NCBI RefSeq assembly: GCF_000213655.1
Contig: NC_015554.1
Span: 2,666,001 to 2,730,000 of the forward strand
Source: Alteromonas naphthalenivorans
GTDB taxonomy: Bacteria > Pseudomonadota > Gammaproteobacteria > Enterobacterales > Alteromonadaceae
Length of the DNA: 64,000 nucleotides
Direction of reading: 5' to 3'
A program made the position numbers and the translations under genes. This document shows positions 9,315-19,219 of this stretch, in pieces; position 1 is the stretch's first letter, and each line of letters begins with the position of its first letter. The notes under the pieces are model-generated. The model did no database searches and had not been told where the DNA came from. It saw only the letters and a list, made by a program, of their open reading frames with translations.

Positions 9315-10325
9315 TTAAATGCTCACGCAAATTTTGCCAAAGTGTTTACCCGATTCCTCAAAAGCAAACGCATCCGACAGCCTTTCAAGGGCAAATGTAG
9401 TATCAACCACAGGCTTAAAGTTCATGCATTCCAAGGCACTGACAAAGTCCCACTGGTCTTTGTTGCTTCCCACAATTACGCCAGTTAACCTAATTTGTTT
9501 TCGCATAAGGGTAGCCGTTGGAATATCACCCTTAATACCGGTTAATACACCAATAAGTATAATGCTGCCCCCTACTCTACACGCATGAATAGATTGCCCT
9601 AATGTCGCGGGCCCACCAACTTCAACCACGTGATCGACACCTTTTCCACCAGTCCATTTGGCAACGGTTTTGCCCCACTTTTCGTCTGTATTATAGTTAA
9701 CCGTGAAATCTGCACCCAAGGCTTTTGCTTTCTCTAACTTTTCATCAGAGCTTGAGGTTATTGCCACTTTCGCTCCCATTGCTTTGGCAATTTGAAGCGC
9801 ATAGATAGAAACACCACCCGTACCTAACAACAGAACCGTGTCTCCAGCTTTTAACCCGCCTTCTACAACCAAGGCTCGCCATGCGGTCAGCCCTGCCGTA
9901 GTAATAGTAGCCGCTTCTTCATGAGACCACCCGCTCGGTGCTTTAGTAAACCACTGCTGCGGTTTTACCACGACTTCTCTGGCATAACCGTCAATACCGT
10001 CGCCAGGTGTGCGACTAAAATCACCTACCGTAGGTGCGCCACTTAACCAGTCAGGGAAAAAGGTAGAAACCACATGGTCTCCTGGGGCAAATTGTGTAAC
10101 GCCTTCCCCAACTTCTACCACTACGCCAGCGCCGTCAGACATAGGAATACGATCGCCCTCTGTGGGAATAGCGCCCGTCGCTACACTGTAATCATGATAA
10201 TTTAGAGAGCTAGCATGGATCCTTACTTTAATTTCATCGTTGCCGACGACGGTTGGCTCTGCTTCGTCTGCGCAGTAAAGTGATGCTAATCCTTCACTGT
10301 TGTCTTTCAAACGCATTACTTTCAT
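9315..10325 (-). CDS. Zinc-type/MDR NAD(P)-dependent alcohol dehydrogenase family protein
   Basis: 336 residues. It has an N-terminal GroES-like domain (about 25-130) and a Rossmann domain with the nucleotide loop LLGTGGVSIYALQIAK near residue 168. The catalytic-zinc Cys of classic ADHs is replaced (SSLNYHDYSV) and the four-Cys structural zinc lobe is absent, so it resembles the zinc-independent quinone reductase branch of the MDR superfamily. Substrate unknown. It is followed on the same strand by the CBS gene with about 100 nt between them. Confidence 0.85.
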   Translation of the reverse strand: MKVMRLKDNSEGLASLYCADEAEPTVVGNDEIKVRIHASSLNYHDYSVATGAIPTEGDRIPMSDGAGVVVEVGEGVTQFAPGDHVVSTFFPDWLSGAPTVGDFSRTPGDGIDGYAREVVVKPQQWFTKAPSGWSHEEAATITTAGLTAWRALVVEGGLKAGDTVLLLGTGGVSIYALQIAKAMGAKVAITSSSDEKLEKAKALGADFTVNYNTDEKWGKTVAKWTGGKGVDHVVEVGGPATLGQSIHACRVGGSIILIGVLTGIKGDIPTATLMRKQIRLTGVIVGSNKDQWDFVSALECMNFKPVVDTTFALERLSDAFAFEESGKHFGKICVSI

Positions 10326-10659
10326 AAAATTTCCTTCCTGATTAGCAAGTGAAGATAGTTTAGGGGATGTTTACAATTGCGAGTACAAAATACCAATAGC
10401 GCTAAAAAACTCGCAACGCAACATGCGAACATAAGTAAATATGCTCTATGGTTTAATACAGAGATAAGGATATTGACGATTAATTAAAGGCGAGAGAAAA
10501 AATAAAAGCCCCTTGGCGAGCATAACGGCTATCACCAAGGGTAAAAGTGCGCAAAGGGTAGCGCTTAGGGAAAGTAAACAGTACAAATCTAAAAGTTAGC
10601 ACAAGTCGTTATTTCAAGAGCTTGTTCAAGAACGTATTCAACAGCTTGTGCTCGGAAAT
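10326..10659. other. Intergenic region
   Basis: 334 bases between two leftward MDR genes. It holds the promoter region of the downstream gene and one terminator-like hairpin (10495-10541). No ORF with coding character was seen. Confidence 0.6.
10495..10541 (-). terminator. Probable intrinsic terminator, leftward
   Basis: CCCTTGG at 10510-10516 pairs with CCAAGGG at 10535-10541; read leftward, the stem is followed by GCTTTTATTTTTT. The loop is long (18 nt), so strength is uncertain. It lies about 120 nt past the upstream MDR gene. Confidence 0.55.
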
Positions 10660-11655
10660 TTAAGAGGCTACATCGATAACGATTTTGCCCATGGCTTTGC
10701 CGCTTGCTAAGCGCGCATGTGCATCACTTACTTGATCAAGGGTATACACCTCGCTATCCAGGATTGGGGTTAATGCACCTGCATCAACAATGTCGGTTAT
10801 AGCGCGTAATATAGCGCCATGACTTTCACGCTTGTAGTCGTGGATCATAGGGATCAGCATGAATACCACATGTAAGCTCAAACCTCTGAAGTGCACAGGG
10901 CTCAAATCAGTTTCAATCAATGAAACAGTAGTCGCCACTTGACCGCATAGTTTTGCTGCTTCAAAAGAGTTCTGTAAATTGCCGCCACCCACAGAATCAT
11001 AAATCACATCGAAACCTGCGCCATCGGTGTGCTTAGCAACATAATCAGCCACTTTTTCTGAGCGATAATCAATATAAGTAGCACCCAGCTTCTCAATAAG
11101 CGCGGCTTGCTCATCTGAGCCACCTGTAGCAAAAACGGTTGCACCAAAGTGACGGGCCATTTGGATAGCAAGGTGACCTACACCGCCAGCGCCGCCATGG
11201 ACCAACACGGTTTGACCTTTTGCAGTTTGTGCGCGGGTTAATCCTTCATAAGCGGTGATCCCCACTAAAGGTAGCGCTGCCGCTGCACGCATAGATAGAG
11301 ATTTAGGTTTTGGCGCAATCAAACGCACATCCGCTAGAATGAGCTCAGTTAATGTACCTTGCAAGTCAGCTAATCCACCCGCGCAACCGTAAACTTCATC
11401 ACCTACATTAAAGTCTTCTACGCCTTCGCCTACAGATTCGATTGTTCCGGCGAAATCCATCCCTAAAACACCGCCTGGAAGTTTAGGGGAAAATGGTAGG
11501 TCTTGACCCATTTCACGGATCATGGTGTCTACAGTGTTTACGCTAGTTGCTGCAATACGCACAATGACGTGGCCCGCTTTAAGTCGTGGGGCATCTATTT
11601 CAGCCGCAGTAAATACTTCAGGTCCGCCAAATTCGTTAATAACCATTGCTTTCAT
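10660..11655 (-). CDS. MDR-family NADPH:quinone reductase-like dehydrogenase
   Basis: 331 residues from ATG 11655. MKAMVINEFGGPEVF is the standard opening of zinc-independent quinone reductases; the nucleotide loop VLVHGGAGGVGHLAIQMA (about residue 138) fits an NADPH-binding Rossmann fold. The ATG at 11655 has GAGG 8 nt upstream; a longer frame from 11700 lacks such a site. It is divergent from the broken LysR gene, the usual layout for a LysR-controlled oxidoreductase, so loss of the regulator may alter its expression. Confidence 0.87.
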   Translation of the reverse strand: MKAMVINEFGGPEVFTAAEIDAPRLKAGHVIVRIAATSVNTVDTMIREMGQDLPFSPKLPGGVLGMDFAGTIESVGEGVEDFNVGDEVYGCAGGLADLQGTLTELILADVRLIAPKPKSLSMRAAAALPLVGITAYEGLTRAQTAKGQTVLVHGGAGGVGHLAIQMARHFGATVFATGGSDEQAALIEKLGATYIDYRSEKVADYVAKHTDGAGFDVIYDSVGGGNLQNSFEAAKLCGQVATTVSLIETDLSPVHFRGLSLHVVFMLIPMIHDYKRESHGAILRAITDIVDAGALTPILDSEVYTLDQVSDAHARLASGKAMGKIVIDVAS

Positions 11656-11765
11656 GTGAGTTAGCCTCGTTGCGTTAAGTTCGAGACTAATAATAGACAC
11701 TAGCCAGGCATATGATAATTAGGTTATAAACACATACAGTTTATAGATTTTATTGATAATCCATT

Positions 11766-12678
11766 ATGAACATCGATCACCTTAAGCTTTTTGTACGTAT
11801 CGCCAATACCAATAACATCAGTGTTGCTGGGCGTGAACTGAATGTTTCACCGGCCGTGGCTAGCGCTCACATTAATAAATTGGAAGAAAATTTGGGTGCG
11901 GCTTATTCACCGAACCACGCGAAAAGTGTCGTTAACCGATGAAGGAAAACTATTCTTACCTCATGCGGAAGAGGTGCTATCGAGTATTGAGATCGCTCAA
12001 GCCGCCGTTGGGGTTGGCTCACAAACGCCACAGGGCACATTGCGAGTAACCGCTCCAGCCTCTTTTGGTCGCCTACACTTAGTACCTGCTATGGAAGAAT
12101 TCTTAGCCTCTTACCCTCAGCTAAATATCGACTTTCGATTCAGCGACAGTATTTTAGATCTGATAGAAGGCGGGTTTGATGTAGCAATTCGTGACGCGGT
12201 GCTAAAAGACTCTAATTTGCACGCTAGGAAACTGGCTGATGACAAGCGAATTATTGTAGCGTCACCAGACTATATTAAGAAATATGGTGCGCCGAAAACC
12301 CCGCAAGACATACCTCAACATGCTGCTGTAAATCTTGTGGGTTTGGAAACATGGGAATTCGACACACCCCAGGGCGTAGTATCGATAAAACCGAAAACGC
12401 GAATTCGTATGGATAACGGTGAAGCAGTACGCGACGCAGCCATTGGTGGCAACGGCTTAACCCTCACGGCCACCTGGTGTAGCTACCCATATCTTGAAAG
12501 TGGTCAATTGGTTCAAGTCTTAAAAGATTACCCCCTAACCGCTGAGTGTGCACTGTGGGCTGTATATCCAAGCAACCGTTTATTAGCGCCCAAAGTGCGC
12601 GCCTTTATTGACTTTTTAAAAAAGCGATATAATGGTGAACCGTACTGGGATAAAGCGTTAAGAGAAGCGGGTCTTTAA
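11766..12678 (+). pseudogene. LysR-family regulator, frameshifted near codon 44
   Basis: ATG 11766 opens a LysR helix-turn-helix (MNIDHLKLFVRIANTNNISV...) that runs into a TGA at 11940. From about 11896 the next frame continues the family pattern VRLIHRTTRKVSLTDEG and then a full substrate-binding domain to 12678. Restoring the family's usual LGVRL spacing needs two extra bases at the GGGTG run (11894-11898), for example TTGGGTGTGCGG, giving 304 residues, normal for LysR. So a TG dinucleotide seems lost. It is either a recent pseudogene or a sequencing error; the rest shows no decay. The downstream frame has its own ATG at 11842, but that protein would lack most of the HTH. Confidence 0.85.
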
Positions 12679-12698
12679 CAAAAGCATAGAAAAGTCAT

Positions 12699-12731
12699 AA
12701 AAAAACCACAGCAAGTAAACTGTGGTTTTTT
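12699..12731. terminator. Bidirectional intrinsic terminator
   Basis: AAAAACCACAG at 12701-12711 pairs with CTGTGGTTTTT at 12720-12730. It separates the convergent LysR and cytochrome b561 genes. Confidence 0.9.
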
Positions 12732-12766
12732 GTCTATTCGAAGCCGTTAGTCTTAAATTTTACTAA

Positions 12767-13327
12767 CTAAATACTTTTGCCTAACATACGTCGTAACGTG
12801 CCGTCTTTGTCCATAATGTGGTGTTTTAACGCACCGGCAACGTGAAGTACAACAGCACCAATCAATACATAGCCTAAATAATGATGCACAGTGCCGCCGA
12901 GTTTTGAAAGCTCGTAGTTTATTGGCAACGTTTTTTCAGGGTCTTCTACACTGAAATTTTGTGCGAATACCTCTAATCCAAACACAGATAAACCGTGGCC
13001 ACCCAGTACCGAAGTCATAAGCCCTGATATTGGCATTAGCAGCGTGCTAAGAATAAGTACCCAATGAATCACTTTAGCTACGCCGTGTACTAACGCAGAG
13101 TAATCCCCTGCCGCTGTAGGCCAACCATTTTTCATTCGCCATGCCACCCTAGCTAATGCTAGGAATAGCACAATAAAGCCAAAAGATTTATGCCACGAAA
13201 ATACCCAATAGGCATTTTGCTCTACCATATAGACACCTGAAGCCAGCATGCCAATTATGATTAAGCCAACAGTCCAGTGTAAAAATAGTGTGGTAGGTGA
13301 AAACTTTTGATGTGTATCGTACTGCAT
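12767..13327 (-). CDS. Cytochrome b561 family protein
   Basis: 186 residues with four membrane helices (about 12-32, 44-64, 86-108, 145-168). Heme-ligand histidines fit the bacterial b561 pattern: FLHWTVG in helix 1, SWHKSFG before helix 2, and HHYLGYVLIGAVVLHV in helix 4. The family moves electrons between quinol and other carriers in the inner membrane, some members acting as superoxide:quinone oxidoreductases. ATG 13327 is chosen because GAGGAAA lies 5 nt upstream; a TTG at 13342 would overlap that site. Confidence 0.9.
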   Translation of the reverse strand: MQYDTHQKFSPTTLFLHWTVGLIIIGMLASGVYMVEQNAYWVFSWHKSFGFIVLFLALARVAWRMKNGWPTAAGDYSALVHGVAKVIHWVLILSTLLMPISGLMTSVLGGHGLSVFGLEVFAQNFSVEDPEKTLPINYELSKLGGTVHHYLGYVLIGAVVLHVAGALKHHIMDKDGTLRRMLGKSI

Positions 13328-13652
13328 ATTTTCCTCGGGCAACGCGATGGTTATTAACGCGATGGTTGTTAATGTGCATCACCATAAAAGACATAGTGAA
13401 ATTGCGCTCTTATACATTTCATAGAGCCTTGCTACTTTTTACCGCAAATGCAATTACATTTTACGCAACTTGCAAAGTAAAGCTCACGAGCCTTTTAGCT
13501 ATTCTAAATTAAAAATTAAACTTAGCACGAGAAAATTTGCTTGGGTATAGGGGGAAACGCCTATAAAGCGCCCCCCCTCAGGTTGGAGACTAGGGCCAAT
13601 TCCCTTTCGATTACTGTAAACTTGTTAAAGGGAAAATAGCCAAAAAACGCCC
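13328..13652. other. Intergenic region with a 15-bp tandem duplication
   Basis: 325 bases between b561 and catalase. AACGCGATGGTT followed by ATT or GTT is repeated in tandem at 13341-13355 and 13356-13370, just upstream of the b561 ribosome site. A G/C-rich stretch at 13539-13577 can form a stem past the catalase stop but has no T run. No gene seen. Confidence 0.6.
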
Positions 13653-15722
13653 TTAACCCCTAGCCCAAAAACGTATGTCGCGAAGCTGTTTGATAAACGC
13701 ATCTGGCTTGATAGATTCGATATCCAACCAACCATCGTCCATTGCATCACCCAAACCTGCAGCTTTAATCAATGGCATGGCGTTCGCCGTGTAACCTACA
13801 AACTTCTGGTGAGCATGCGCATCTGAAACAAAATCTTTTGCTTCAGGTTTCATCGATAAAGATGTTGCGCCATCTTCTGAAAGTAATAATAGTACGGCGT
13901 CATAAAGCACAGATGGTCCACCATCTACCTTTTGATGCGCCGCAATATGTTTTCCTTTGCTGCATGTTACACCACCTACTTTAGGCGCCACTAACTCAAA
14001 CATAGCCCCTTCAGCCATTAGGGAGTCGATAACATTTGAAAGCATATCGGCATCAATTCCATCAGACACAAGAATGCCTAATTTACGGCCTTTAAAAGTG
14101 TTAGGAGCATTTTTTAAGATACTAAGAGCGTCAGATACCGGTAAATCTTGTCTGGTAGGCATCGCTGCTTCAGCGGGTTCAGGCATTTCTAAAAAACCCA
14201 ACTCTTGTGCAACGCTTTCGGCTAATGTTTTATCTACATTTAGCAAATGAGACACTACCCGCTCGCGAATAGCTAACCGTTCAACTTTTGACAGTTCGAA
14301 CGCAAATGCATCACGCATATGTTTTTGCTCTGTTTCAGTTTGACTAATATAAAACTGACGTGCTTGGCTGTAATGGTCTGCAAAGGTTTCTGAGCGGTAG
14401 CGTGTTTTACTGCCTTCCATAGGCTCTGCATGTGATTGATAACCCGTCTCTGGGCACGCACGAGGGTTATTTTCATCAGCATCCCACGAATTTGGTTCGT
14501 AGTTTGCTCGCCCTTTCGGGTTTTGCATTGCCATATGGCCGTCTTGTTGAAAATGGCGCATTGGGCATTTGGGTGCATTAATAGGAAGCTGCGTAAAGTT
14601 CGTGCTACCTAGCCGCTTTAACTGCGTATCTAAGTAGGAAAAGTTTCTGCCTTGCAACAAAGGATCATTGGTAAAGTCGATACCTGGCACTATGTTTTGG
14701 GTACAAAACGCCACTTGTTCCGTCTCTGCAAAAAAGTTATCAACCACATTATTAAGTACCATTTTGCCTACTATTTTCACTGGCACCTGTTCTTCAGGGA
14801 TCAGTTTAGTCGCATCCAAAACATCGAATTCAAAATTGTCTGCAAAATCTTGGTCGAACACCTGAACGCCTAATTCCCACTCTGGGAAGTCACCTGCTTG
14901 TAAGGCATTCCACATATCTCGGCGGTGAAAATCAGGATCTGCGCCATTAATTTTAAGTGCTTCATTCCATACGACCGACTGTAAACCTTGCTTTGGCTTC
15001 CAATGGAATTTAACGTATTTCATCTCACCTTCTGCATTTATAAACTTGAAGGTATGCACACCGAAACCTTCCATAAATCGGAAAGATCGAGGTATTGCGC
15101 GATCTGACATAGCCCACATCAACATGTGTGTAGATTCTGGCGATAGACTGGTAAAGTCCCAAAAGTTGTCATGGGCAGTTTGCGCTTGAGGAAAGCCGCG
15201 GTCAGGCTCTTGTTTTGCAGAATGAATAAGATCTGGGAACTTAATAGCATCTTGAATAAAAAATACAGGGATATTGTTTCCTACCAAATCCCAGTTACCC
15301 TGCTGAGTATAAAACTTCACGGCAAAGCCGCGCACATCTCGCGCTAAATCGGGTGAACCTTTATTGCCCGCAACAGTAGAAAAGCGTGTGAATACAGGCG
15401 TTTTTTCGCCTTTACGCTGGAAAATATCTGCTGATGTAATATCTGATAATGATTCGTAAGTTTCAAAATAGCCGTGAGCGCCAAAGCCTCTAGCATGTAC
15501 CACACGCTCAGGAATACGCTCGTGGTCGAAGTGAAAAATCTTTTCTCTAAGTACGTGATCTTCTAAAACAGTAGGCCCTCGTTGGCCAGCTTTAAGAGAA
15601 TTTTGATCGTCGTGAATGGGGCAACCTTGCGCTGTTGTCATAGCTGGGTGTCCATTACCCGCGGTTTGATGTAACTCGCCGCCTTGCCCTTTTTGTCCTT
15701 GGTATTTAAACGATTCAGCCAT
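13653..15722 (-). CDS. katE: Large-subunit (clade 2, HPII-type) catalase
   Basis: 689 residues, the size class of large-subunit catalases, which have a C-terminal DJ-1/PfpI-like domain. The catalytic His lies in [12 protein letters not shown] (about residue 75), the distal Asn region follows, and the proximal heme Tyr lies in [12 protein letters not shown] (about residue 363). From about residue 545 ([16 protein letters not shown]) the flavodoxin-like C-terminal domain follows. It dismutates hydrogen peroxide in the cytoplasm, usually in stationary phase under RpoS. It stands alone; no OxyR gene is adjacent. The symbol is by similarity to E. coli HPII. Confidence 0.95.
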   Translation of the reverse strand: MAESFKYQGQKGQGGELHQTAGNGHPAMTTAQGCPIHDDQNSLKAGQRGPTVLEDHVLREKIFHFDHERIPERVVHARGFGAHGYFETYESLSDITSADIFQRKGEKTPVFTRFSTVAGNKGSPDLARDVRGFAVKFYTQQGNWDLVGNNIPVFFIQDAIKFPDLIHSAKQEPDRGFPQAQTAHDNFWDFTSLSPESTHMLMWAMSDRAIPRSFRFMEGFGVHTFKFINAEGEMKYVKFHWKPKQGLQSVVWNEALKINGADPDFHRRDMWNALQAGDFPEWELGVQVFDQDFADNFEFDVLDATKLIPEEQVPVKIVGKMVLNNVVDNFFAETEQVAFCTQNIVPGIDFTNDPLLQGRNFSYLDTQLKRLGSTNFTQLPINAPKCPMRHFQQDGHMAMQNPKGRANYEPNSWDADENNPRACPETGYQSHAEPMEGSKTRYRSETFADHYSQARQFYISQTETEQKHMRDAFAFELSKVERLAIRERVVSHLLNVDKTLAESVAQELGFLEMPEPAEAAMPTRQDLPVSDALSILKNAPNTFKGRKLGILVSDGIDADMLSNVIDSLMAEGAMFELVAPKVGGVTCSKGKHIAAHQKVDGGPSVLYDAVLLLLSEDGATSLSMKPEAKDFVSDAHAHQKFVGYTANAMPLIKAAGLGDAMDDGWLDIESIKPDAFIKQLRDIRFWARG

Positions 15723-16044
15723 TTCAGTTCCTTATAGAGATAACCTAATTGATTACGTTGTAATAACGGTCTCGGGTGAAACATTCATGTTTCAGAACTG
15801 AACGAAGCAAGGAGAATTCCATGTTAAATTATTAAATTAAATTAATGACTTAAGTTAAAACCGATTTATGGGCATTAGAGAAATTACAAGAAGAAGGAAT
15901 ATTTTACATACTCGCAAGGCAAGCAATGATAAGGATTAAAATTAGTACAAGGGCGAGATTGAAAAAATGAAATAGTGCCGAATAGGCAAAACACACCAAA
16001 GGCTCTGATGTGTTCTACATGAAGATGCTAATGTTTGAAAATAA
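15723..16044. other. Intergenic region
   Basis: 322 bases upstream of katE and downstream of the SDR gene. AT-rich and likely to hold the katE promoter; a 6-bp AACACA/TGTGTT stem near 15991-16015 lacks a T run. No coding frame was recognised. Confidence 0.5.
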
Positions 16045-16851
16045 TTAACTTAGGTGACAGGCAACAATAGATTCAATTGCATTAACCAATTGCTCTCTAT
16101 TTGCTGAGTTTTCACCAAATGGATGTGCAGGCGCAAACTGATTGTTGTCGTTGTCAAAATATTCACCTTTTACGTTTGCAAACCTATCACTAAGAGCTGC
16201 TTCCACAAATATCTTCGCACCTATTGCTAAATCACCTCCGGCTACACCATAAGCTTCTTTCACCATTTTACTGCCTAACAAAGATTTAGGATTAACAGAC
16301 ACGAACAATGGCCCTGTTGCTGCGTATTTTTCGGCAAAAAAGCGTGTCCACATGGTTATAGCAAGCTTGCTTTGTGCGTATGCCATGCCGTCACTCATAG
16401 AAGGGCCTTGGCTTAGCAGATCAAAGTTAACGGGGGCTTGAGCCGCAGATGACACGTTAACTACACGGCCATCACTTGGCATAAGTGGCAACAAACGTTT
16501 AGTAATGATGAACGGCGCTATCGTATTTACCATGAAGCGTACGTCTAGTCCTGCGCTTGTCTCAATGTCGGGAGAATGAAACACACCCGCATTATTGATG
16601 ATAACGTCAATGGCTGAAAAAGCGCCTGCCACATCAGTTGCAAATTTATCAACTGCTTGAAAGTCGCTTAAATCTTCCACGAACCCTGTCACCTTTATTG
16701 CAGGGTAATCGGCACCTAACATTTGCTCTACACGCTTTAACTTATCAGCACTTCTTCCGTGAATGATCAAATTGTGCCCTTCGTGAGCTAACAATTTTAC
16801 GGTTTCAAGACCAATGCCGTCGGTCGCGCCTGTTACTAATATGGTTTTCAT
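16045..16851 (-). CDS. Short-chain dehydrogenase/reductase (SDR)
   Basis: 268 residues, a single Rossmann domain. The cofactor loop is TGATDGIGLE (about residues 7-16), the structural motif NNAG is at about 90 (IIINNAGVF), and the catalytic Ser and Tyr-x-x-x-Lys are seen as NVSSAAQ and YAQSKLA. The retinol-dehydrogenase-like pattern HGRSADKL suggests NADP(H). It is divergent from asd and has no operon partner, so the substrate is unknown. Confidence 0.9.
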   Translation of the reverse strand: MKTILVTGATDGIGLETVKLLAHEGHNLIIHGRSADKLKRVEQMLGADYPAIKVTGFVEDLSDFQAVDKFATDVAGAFSAIDVIINNAGVFHSPDIETSAGLDVRFMVNTIAPFIITKRLLPLMPSDGRVVNVSSAAQAPVNFDLLSQGPSMSDGMAYAQSKLAITMWTRFFAEKYAATGPLFVSVNPKSLLGSKMVKEAYGVAGGDLAIGAKIFVEAALSDRFANVKGEYFDNDNNQFAPAHPFGENSANREQLVNAIESIVACHLS

Positions 16852-17198
16852 CCGTTTATTTCCTTTTAAATTTCGTAAAGTAGAGCGCGTTTGACTCGGT
16901 ACTCATTTAGACTGCTAAAGCCTGAAAAACTGTTGAATCAAGACTACCTTTCTCTAACATGAATGATAATTATGCATTTTAAGAATTAGTTTCAACAAAA
17001 GATTGATAATGCCCTCGCCAAATGTGATTCACTTATATCTATAACGTAATATTTCTAAAAACCCGCTAGCCAGCGTTTTAAATTGTTTATAGACTGCAGG
17101 CATAATAATGAATATGCGACAGGTATAGGGTTGCCAGAGTGATATCACCGCTGGTTCAACATAAATACACAGTTTAGTTTTATAGGGTTCTCAAGTTA
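16852..17198. other. Intergenic region between divergent SDR and asd genes
   Basis: 347 bases holding both promoters. I looked for a lysine riboswitch upstream of asd and did not see its conserved core. An AT-rich palindromic stretch (AATGATAATTATGCATT near 16962-16978) weakly resembles a Fur site but is not a confident match. Confidence 0.5.
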
Positions 17199-18323
17199 AT
17201 GTCACAACAAAAAGTAGGTTTAGTGGGCTGGCGCGGTATGGTTGGCTCAGTGTTAATGCAGCGCATGCAAGAAGAGCGAGATTTCGCGCACATTGAACCC
17301 ACATTTTTTACTACGTCGCAAAAAGGCCTTCCGGCGCCAGATTTTGCAGGTGCTAACGCTGGCGTACTAGAAGACGCATTCGATATTCAAGCGCTTGCGA
17401 AGCAAGATATTATCATTACCTGCCAAGGCGGTGATTACACCAAAGAAGTGTATTCTTCACTGCGCGACAGCGGCTGGAATGGATACTGGATAGACGCAGC
17501 GTCAGCGCTGCGCATGAAAGACGATGCGGTCATTGTTTTAGATCCTGTAAACCGCAAAGAAATTGACGCTGGCGTTGAAAGCGGCATTCGCACTTTCGTA
17601 GGTGGAAACTGCACGGTATCGTTAATGTTGTTGGCACTAGGTGGCTTATTCGAAAAGGACTTGGTTGAGTGGGCTTCACCCATGACATACCAAGCTGCCT
17701 CAGGTTCTGGCGCTAAGCATATGCGCGAACTTATTAGCCAAATGGGTGCCATTCACACTAATGTACAAGCAAATTTAGACAATCCAGCGTCTGCTATTTT
17801 AGATATCGATAAGCAAGTCGCTGAGTTTATCAGAAGCGATGATTACCCTTCTGAGCAATTTGGCGTGCCGCTAGCAGGAAGCTTAATTCCTTACATTGAT
17901 TCGCAGTTGCCATCTGGGCAAAGCCGTGAAGAATGGAAAGCCCAAGCTGAAGCCAATAAGATTATGGGTTTAACTGAACAGCCTATTCCTATTGACGGAA
18001 TTTGTGTACGCGTAGGCGCGATGCGTTGTCACAGTCAAGCTATCACCATCAAGTTAAAACAAGACTTGCCAGTTGAAGAAATTGAGCAAATTCTTGCCCA
18101 GCATAACGAGTGGGTGAAAGTGGTACCAAATGACCGTGATGCCACCATGCAAGAACTCACGCCAGCGAAAGTGACAGGCACATTGTCTATTCCTGTAGGT
18201 CGAATTCGTAAATTGACCATGGGGCCTGAATATATTTCAGCCTTCACCGTGGGCGATCAACTGCTATGGGGTGCTGCCGAGCCGCTTAGAAGAATGCTGC
18301 GTATAGTTCTTGGTAAGGCTTAA
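17199..18323 (+). CDS. asd: Aspartate-semialdehyde dehydrogenase
   Basis: 374 residues, the length of gammaproteobacterial Asd. The NADP loop is [14 protein letters not shown] (residues 6-19) and the catalytic Cys lies in [10 protein letters not shown] (about residue 136). It reduces aspartyl phosphate to aspartate semialdehyde, the branch point to lysine/diaminopimelate, threonine and methionine. The C-terminal part carries [11 protein letters not shown] with the substrate-binding Arg and catalytic His. Single gene with its own terminator. Confidence 0.97.
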   Translation: MSQQKVGLVGWRGMVGSVLMQRMQEERDFAHIEPTFFTTSQKGLPAPDFAGANAGVLEDAFDIQALAKQDIIITCQGGDYTKEVYSSLRDSGWNGYWIDAASALRMKDDAVIVLDPVNRKEIDAGVESGIRTFVGGNCTVSLMLLALGGLFEKDLVEWASPMTYQAASGSGAKHMRELISQMGAIHTNVQANLDNPASAILDIDKQVAEFIRSDDYPSEQFGVPLAGSLIPYIDSQLPSGQSREEWKAQAEANKIMGLTEQPIPIDGICVRVGAMRCHSQAITIKLKQDLPVEEIEQILAQHNEWVKVVPNDRDATMQELTPAKVTGTLSIPVGRIRKLTMGPEYISAFTVGDQLLWGAAEPLRRMLRIVLGKA

Positions 18324-18361
18324 TAAATAATAGCGTAAACACCGCTAAAAATAAGCGACAG

Positions 18362-18391
18362 AGCCCAGCTTTTTCTAAGCTGGGCTTTTTT
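18362..18391 (+). terminator. Intrinsic terminator of asd
   Basis: AGCCCAGCTT pairs with AAGCTGGGCT around a TTTCT loop, followed by a T run at 18386-18391. Confidence 0.92.
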
Positions 18392-18462
18392 ATACAGCGC
18401 TTTTTTATAAAGGGCTCTTTTATACAGATCATCTCTGGGCCAGCCTGAACATGCGCAGGCTT

Positions 18463-18534
18463 CTATTACTTTTCAGGGCACTGCTCCTTTTCAGGCCACT
18501 ATTCCTTTTCAGACCTCTATTCCTTTTCAGACCA
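18463..18534. repeat. Four tandem copies of an 18-bp unit over a stop codon
   Basis: Imperfect 18-bp units lie at 18463-18480, 18481-18498, 18499-18516 and 18517-18534, each containing CTTTTCAG. On the minus strand the unit encodes W/R-S-E-K-E followed by a stop, that is, the last six codons of the VOC gene. The gene stops in its first unit; two of the three units beyond it also end in a stop codon and one does not. Confidence 0.85.
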
Positions 18535-18873
18535 AACCGCGAATTCATTGCCCCCAGGTTCTATAAAGTGAAATCGACAACCGCCTGGAAATTCAAAGAT
18601 AGGCTTGTTCACATTGCCACCAGCGTCTTCTACCTTGCTTAAGGTTTGTCTAATATCAGCACTGTAAAAAACTAATAACGCACCGCCATTTTCTGTAATG
18701 CCAGCATGCTTAGCTTTAAAAAAGCCCCCGTCTAATCCTTGATTAGAAAATGCCGTGTATTCGGGGCCGTAATCGGTAAACGCCCAACCAAATACAGTTT
18801 CGAAAAAGCGCTTAGTACTACTGATATCGAATGTACCGAACTCAACGTAGTTAAGCTTTTCATGTATTGCCAT
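18517..18873 (-). CDS. VOC (glyoxalase/bleomycin-resistance) family protein
   Basis: 118 residues with one vicinal-oxygen-chelate fold of two beta-alpha-beta-beta-beta units: MAIHEKLNYVEFGTFDISS opens the first and GGALLVFYSADIRQTLSKV the second. It ends EFAVWSEKE. Metal-ligand His/Glu positions are only partly conserved, so an enzyme or a binding-protein role are both possible. The last six codons, including the stop, are tandemly duplicated downstream. It stands alone between asd and a lipoprotein gene. Confidence 0.85.
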   Translation of the reverse strand: MAIHEKLNYVEFGTFDISSTKRFFETVFGWAFTDYGPEYTAFSNQGLDGGFFKAKHAGITENGGALLVFYSADIRQTLSKVEDAGGNVNKPIFEFPGGCRFHFIEPGGNEFAVWSEKE

Positions 18874-18997
18874 GTTTTTTCCTCATCTATTCAGGTAGAT
18901 ATGGTGAATACTGTAGTGTTAGCGGCTAATATTCCGTATTATTAACACGTCAATGAATGTCATCTTCAATAATATAAAAGCCACATGGAAGTATTTA

Positions 18998-19170
18998 ATG
19001 CAAGCTCTTGATTATTCAAACTACAGCCTTGCCGAACTTGAAGATGTGTTAGCGGACATCGACGCATAGCTATATTCATGTGTGGCGCTGCCATAGAAAT
19101 TCAGCAGCGATTTATCGATTTCGAAATCCAAAAGGCGGCTAAATTACTAAGAACTATTAGTGCTCAGTAA
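18998..19170 (+). pseudogene. Remnant of a small protein gene (frameshifted)
   Basis: ATG 18998 opens 23 codons (YSLAELEDVLADIDA then TAG at 19067), resembling the start of small acidic helical domains of the pattern SLEEL.DVL..ID found in several gammaproteobacteria. A different frame from 19078 to 19170 continues with helical residues (IEIQQRFIDFEIQKAAKLL). Together they look like one short protein split by a frameshift. Evidence is weak and chance is possible. Confidence 0.35.
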
Positions 19171-19219
19171 TTAATTTATATATCAGTAGCTAATAGCTAC
19201 ATCTACAACGGATTTAAAG

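Noticed and set aside
13539..13577. G/C-rich stem as katE terminator
   Set aside because: No T run follows on the katE strand and the stem has mismatches.
16852..17198. Lysine riboswitch or Fur site upstream of asd
   Set aside because: The conserved riboswitch core is absent, and the AT-rich palindrome matches a Fur site too poorly.
18463..18534. Short repeats that might be a CRISPR array
   Set aside because: The units are directly tandem with no spacers and lie over a gene end; no cas genes are present.
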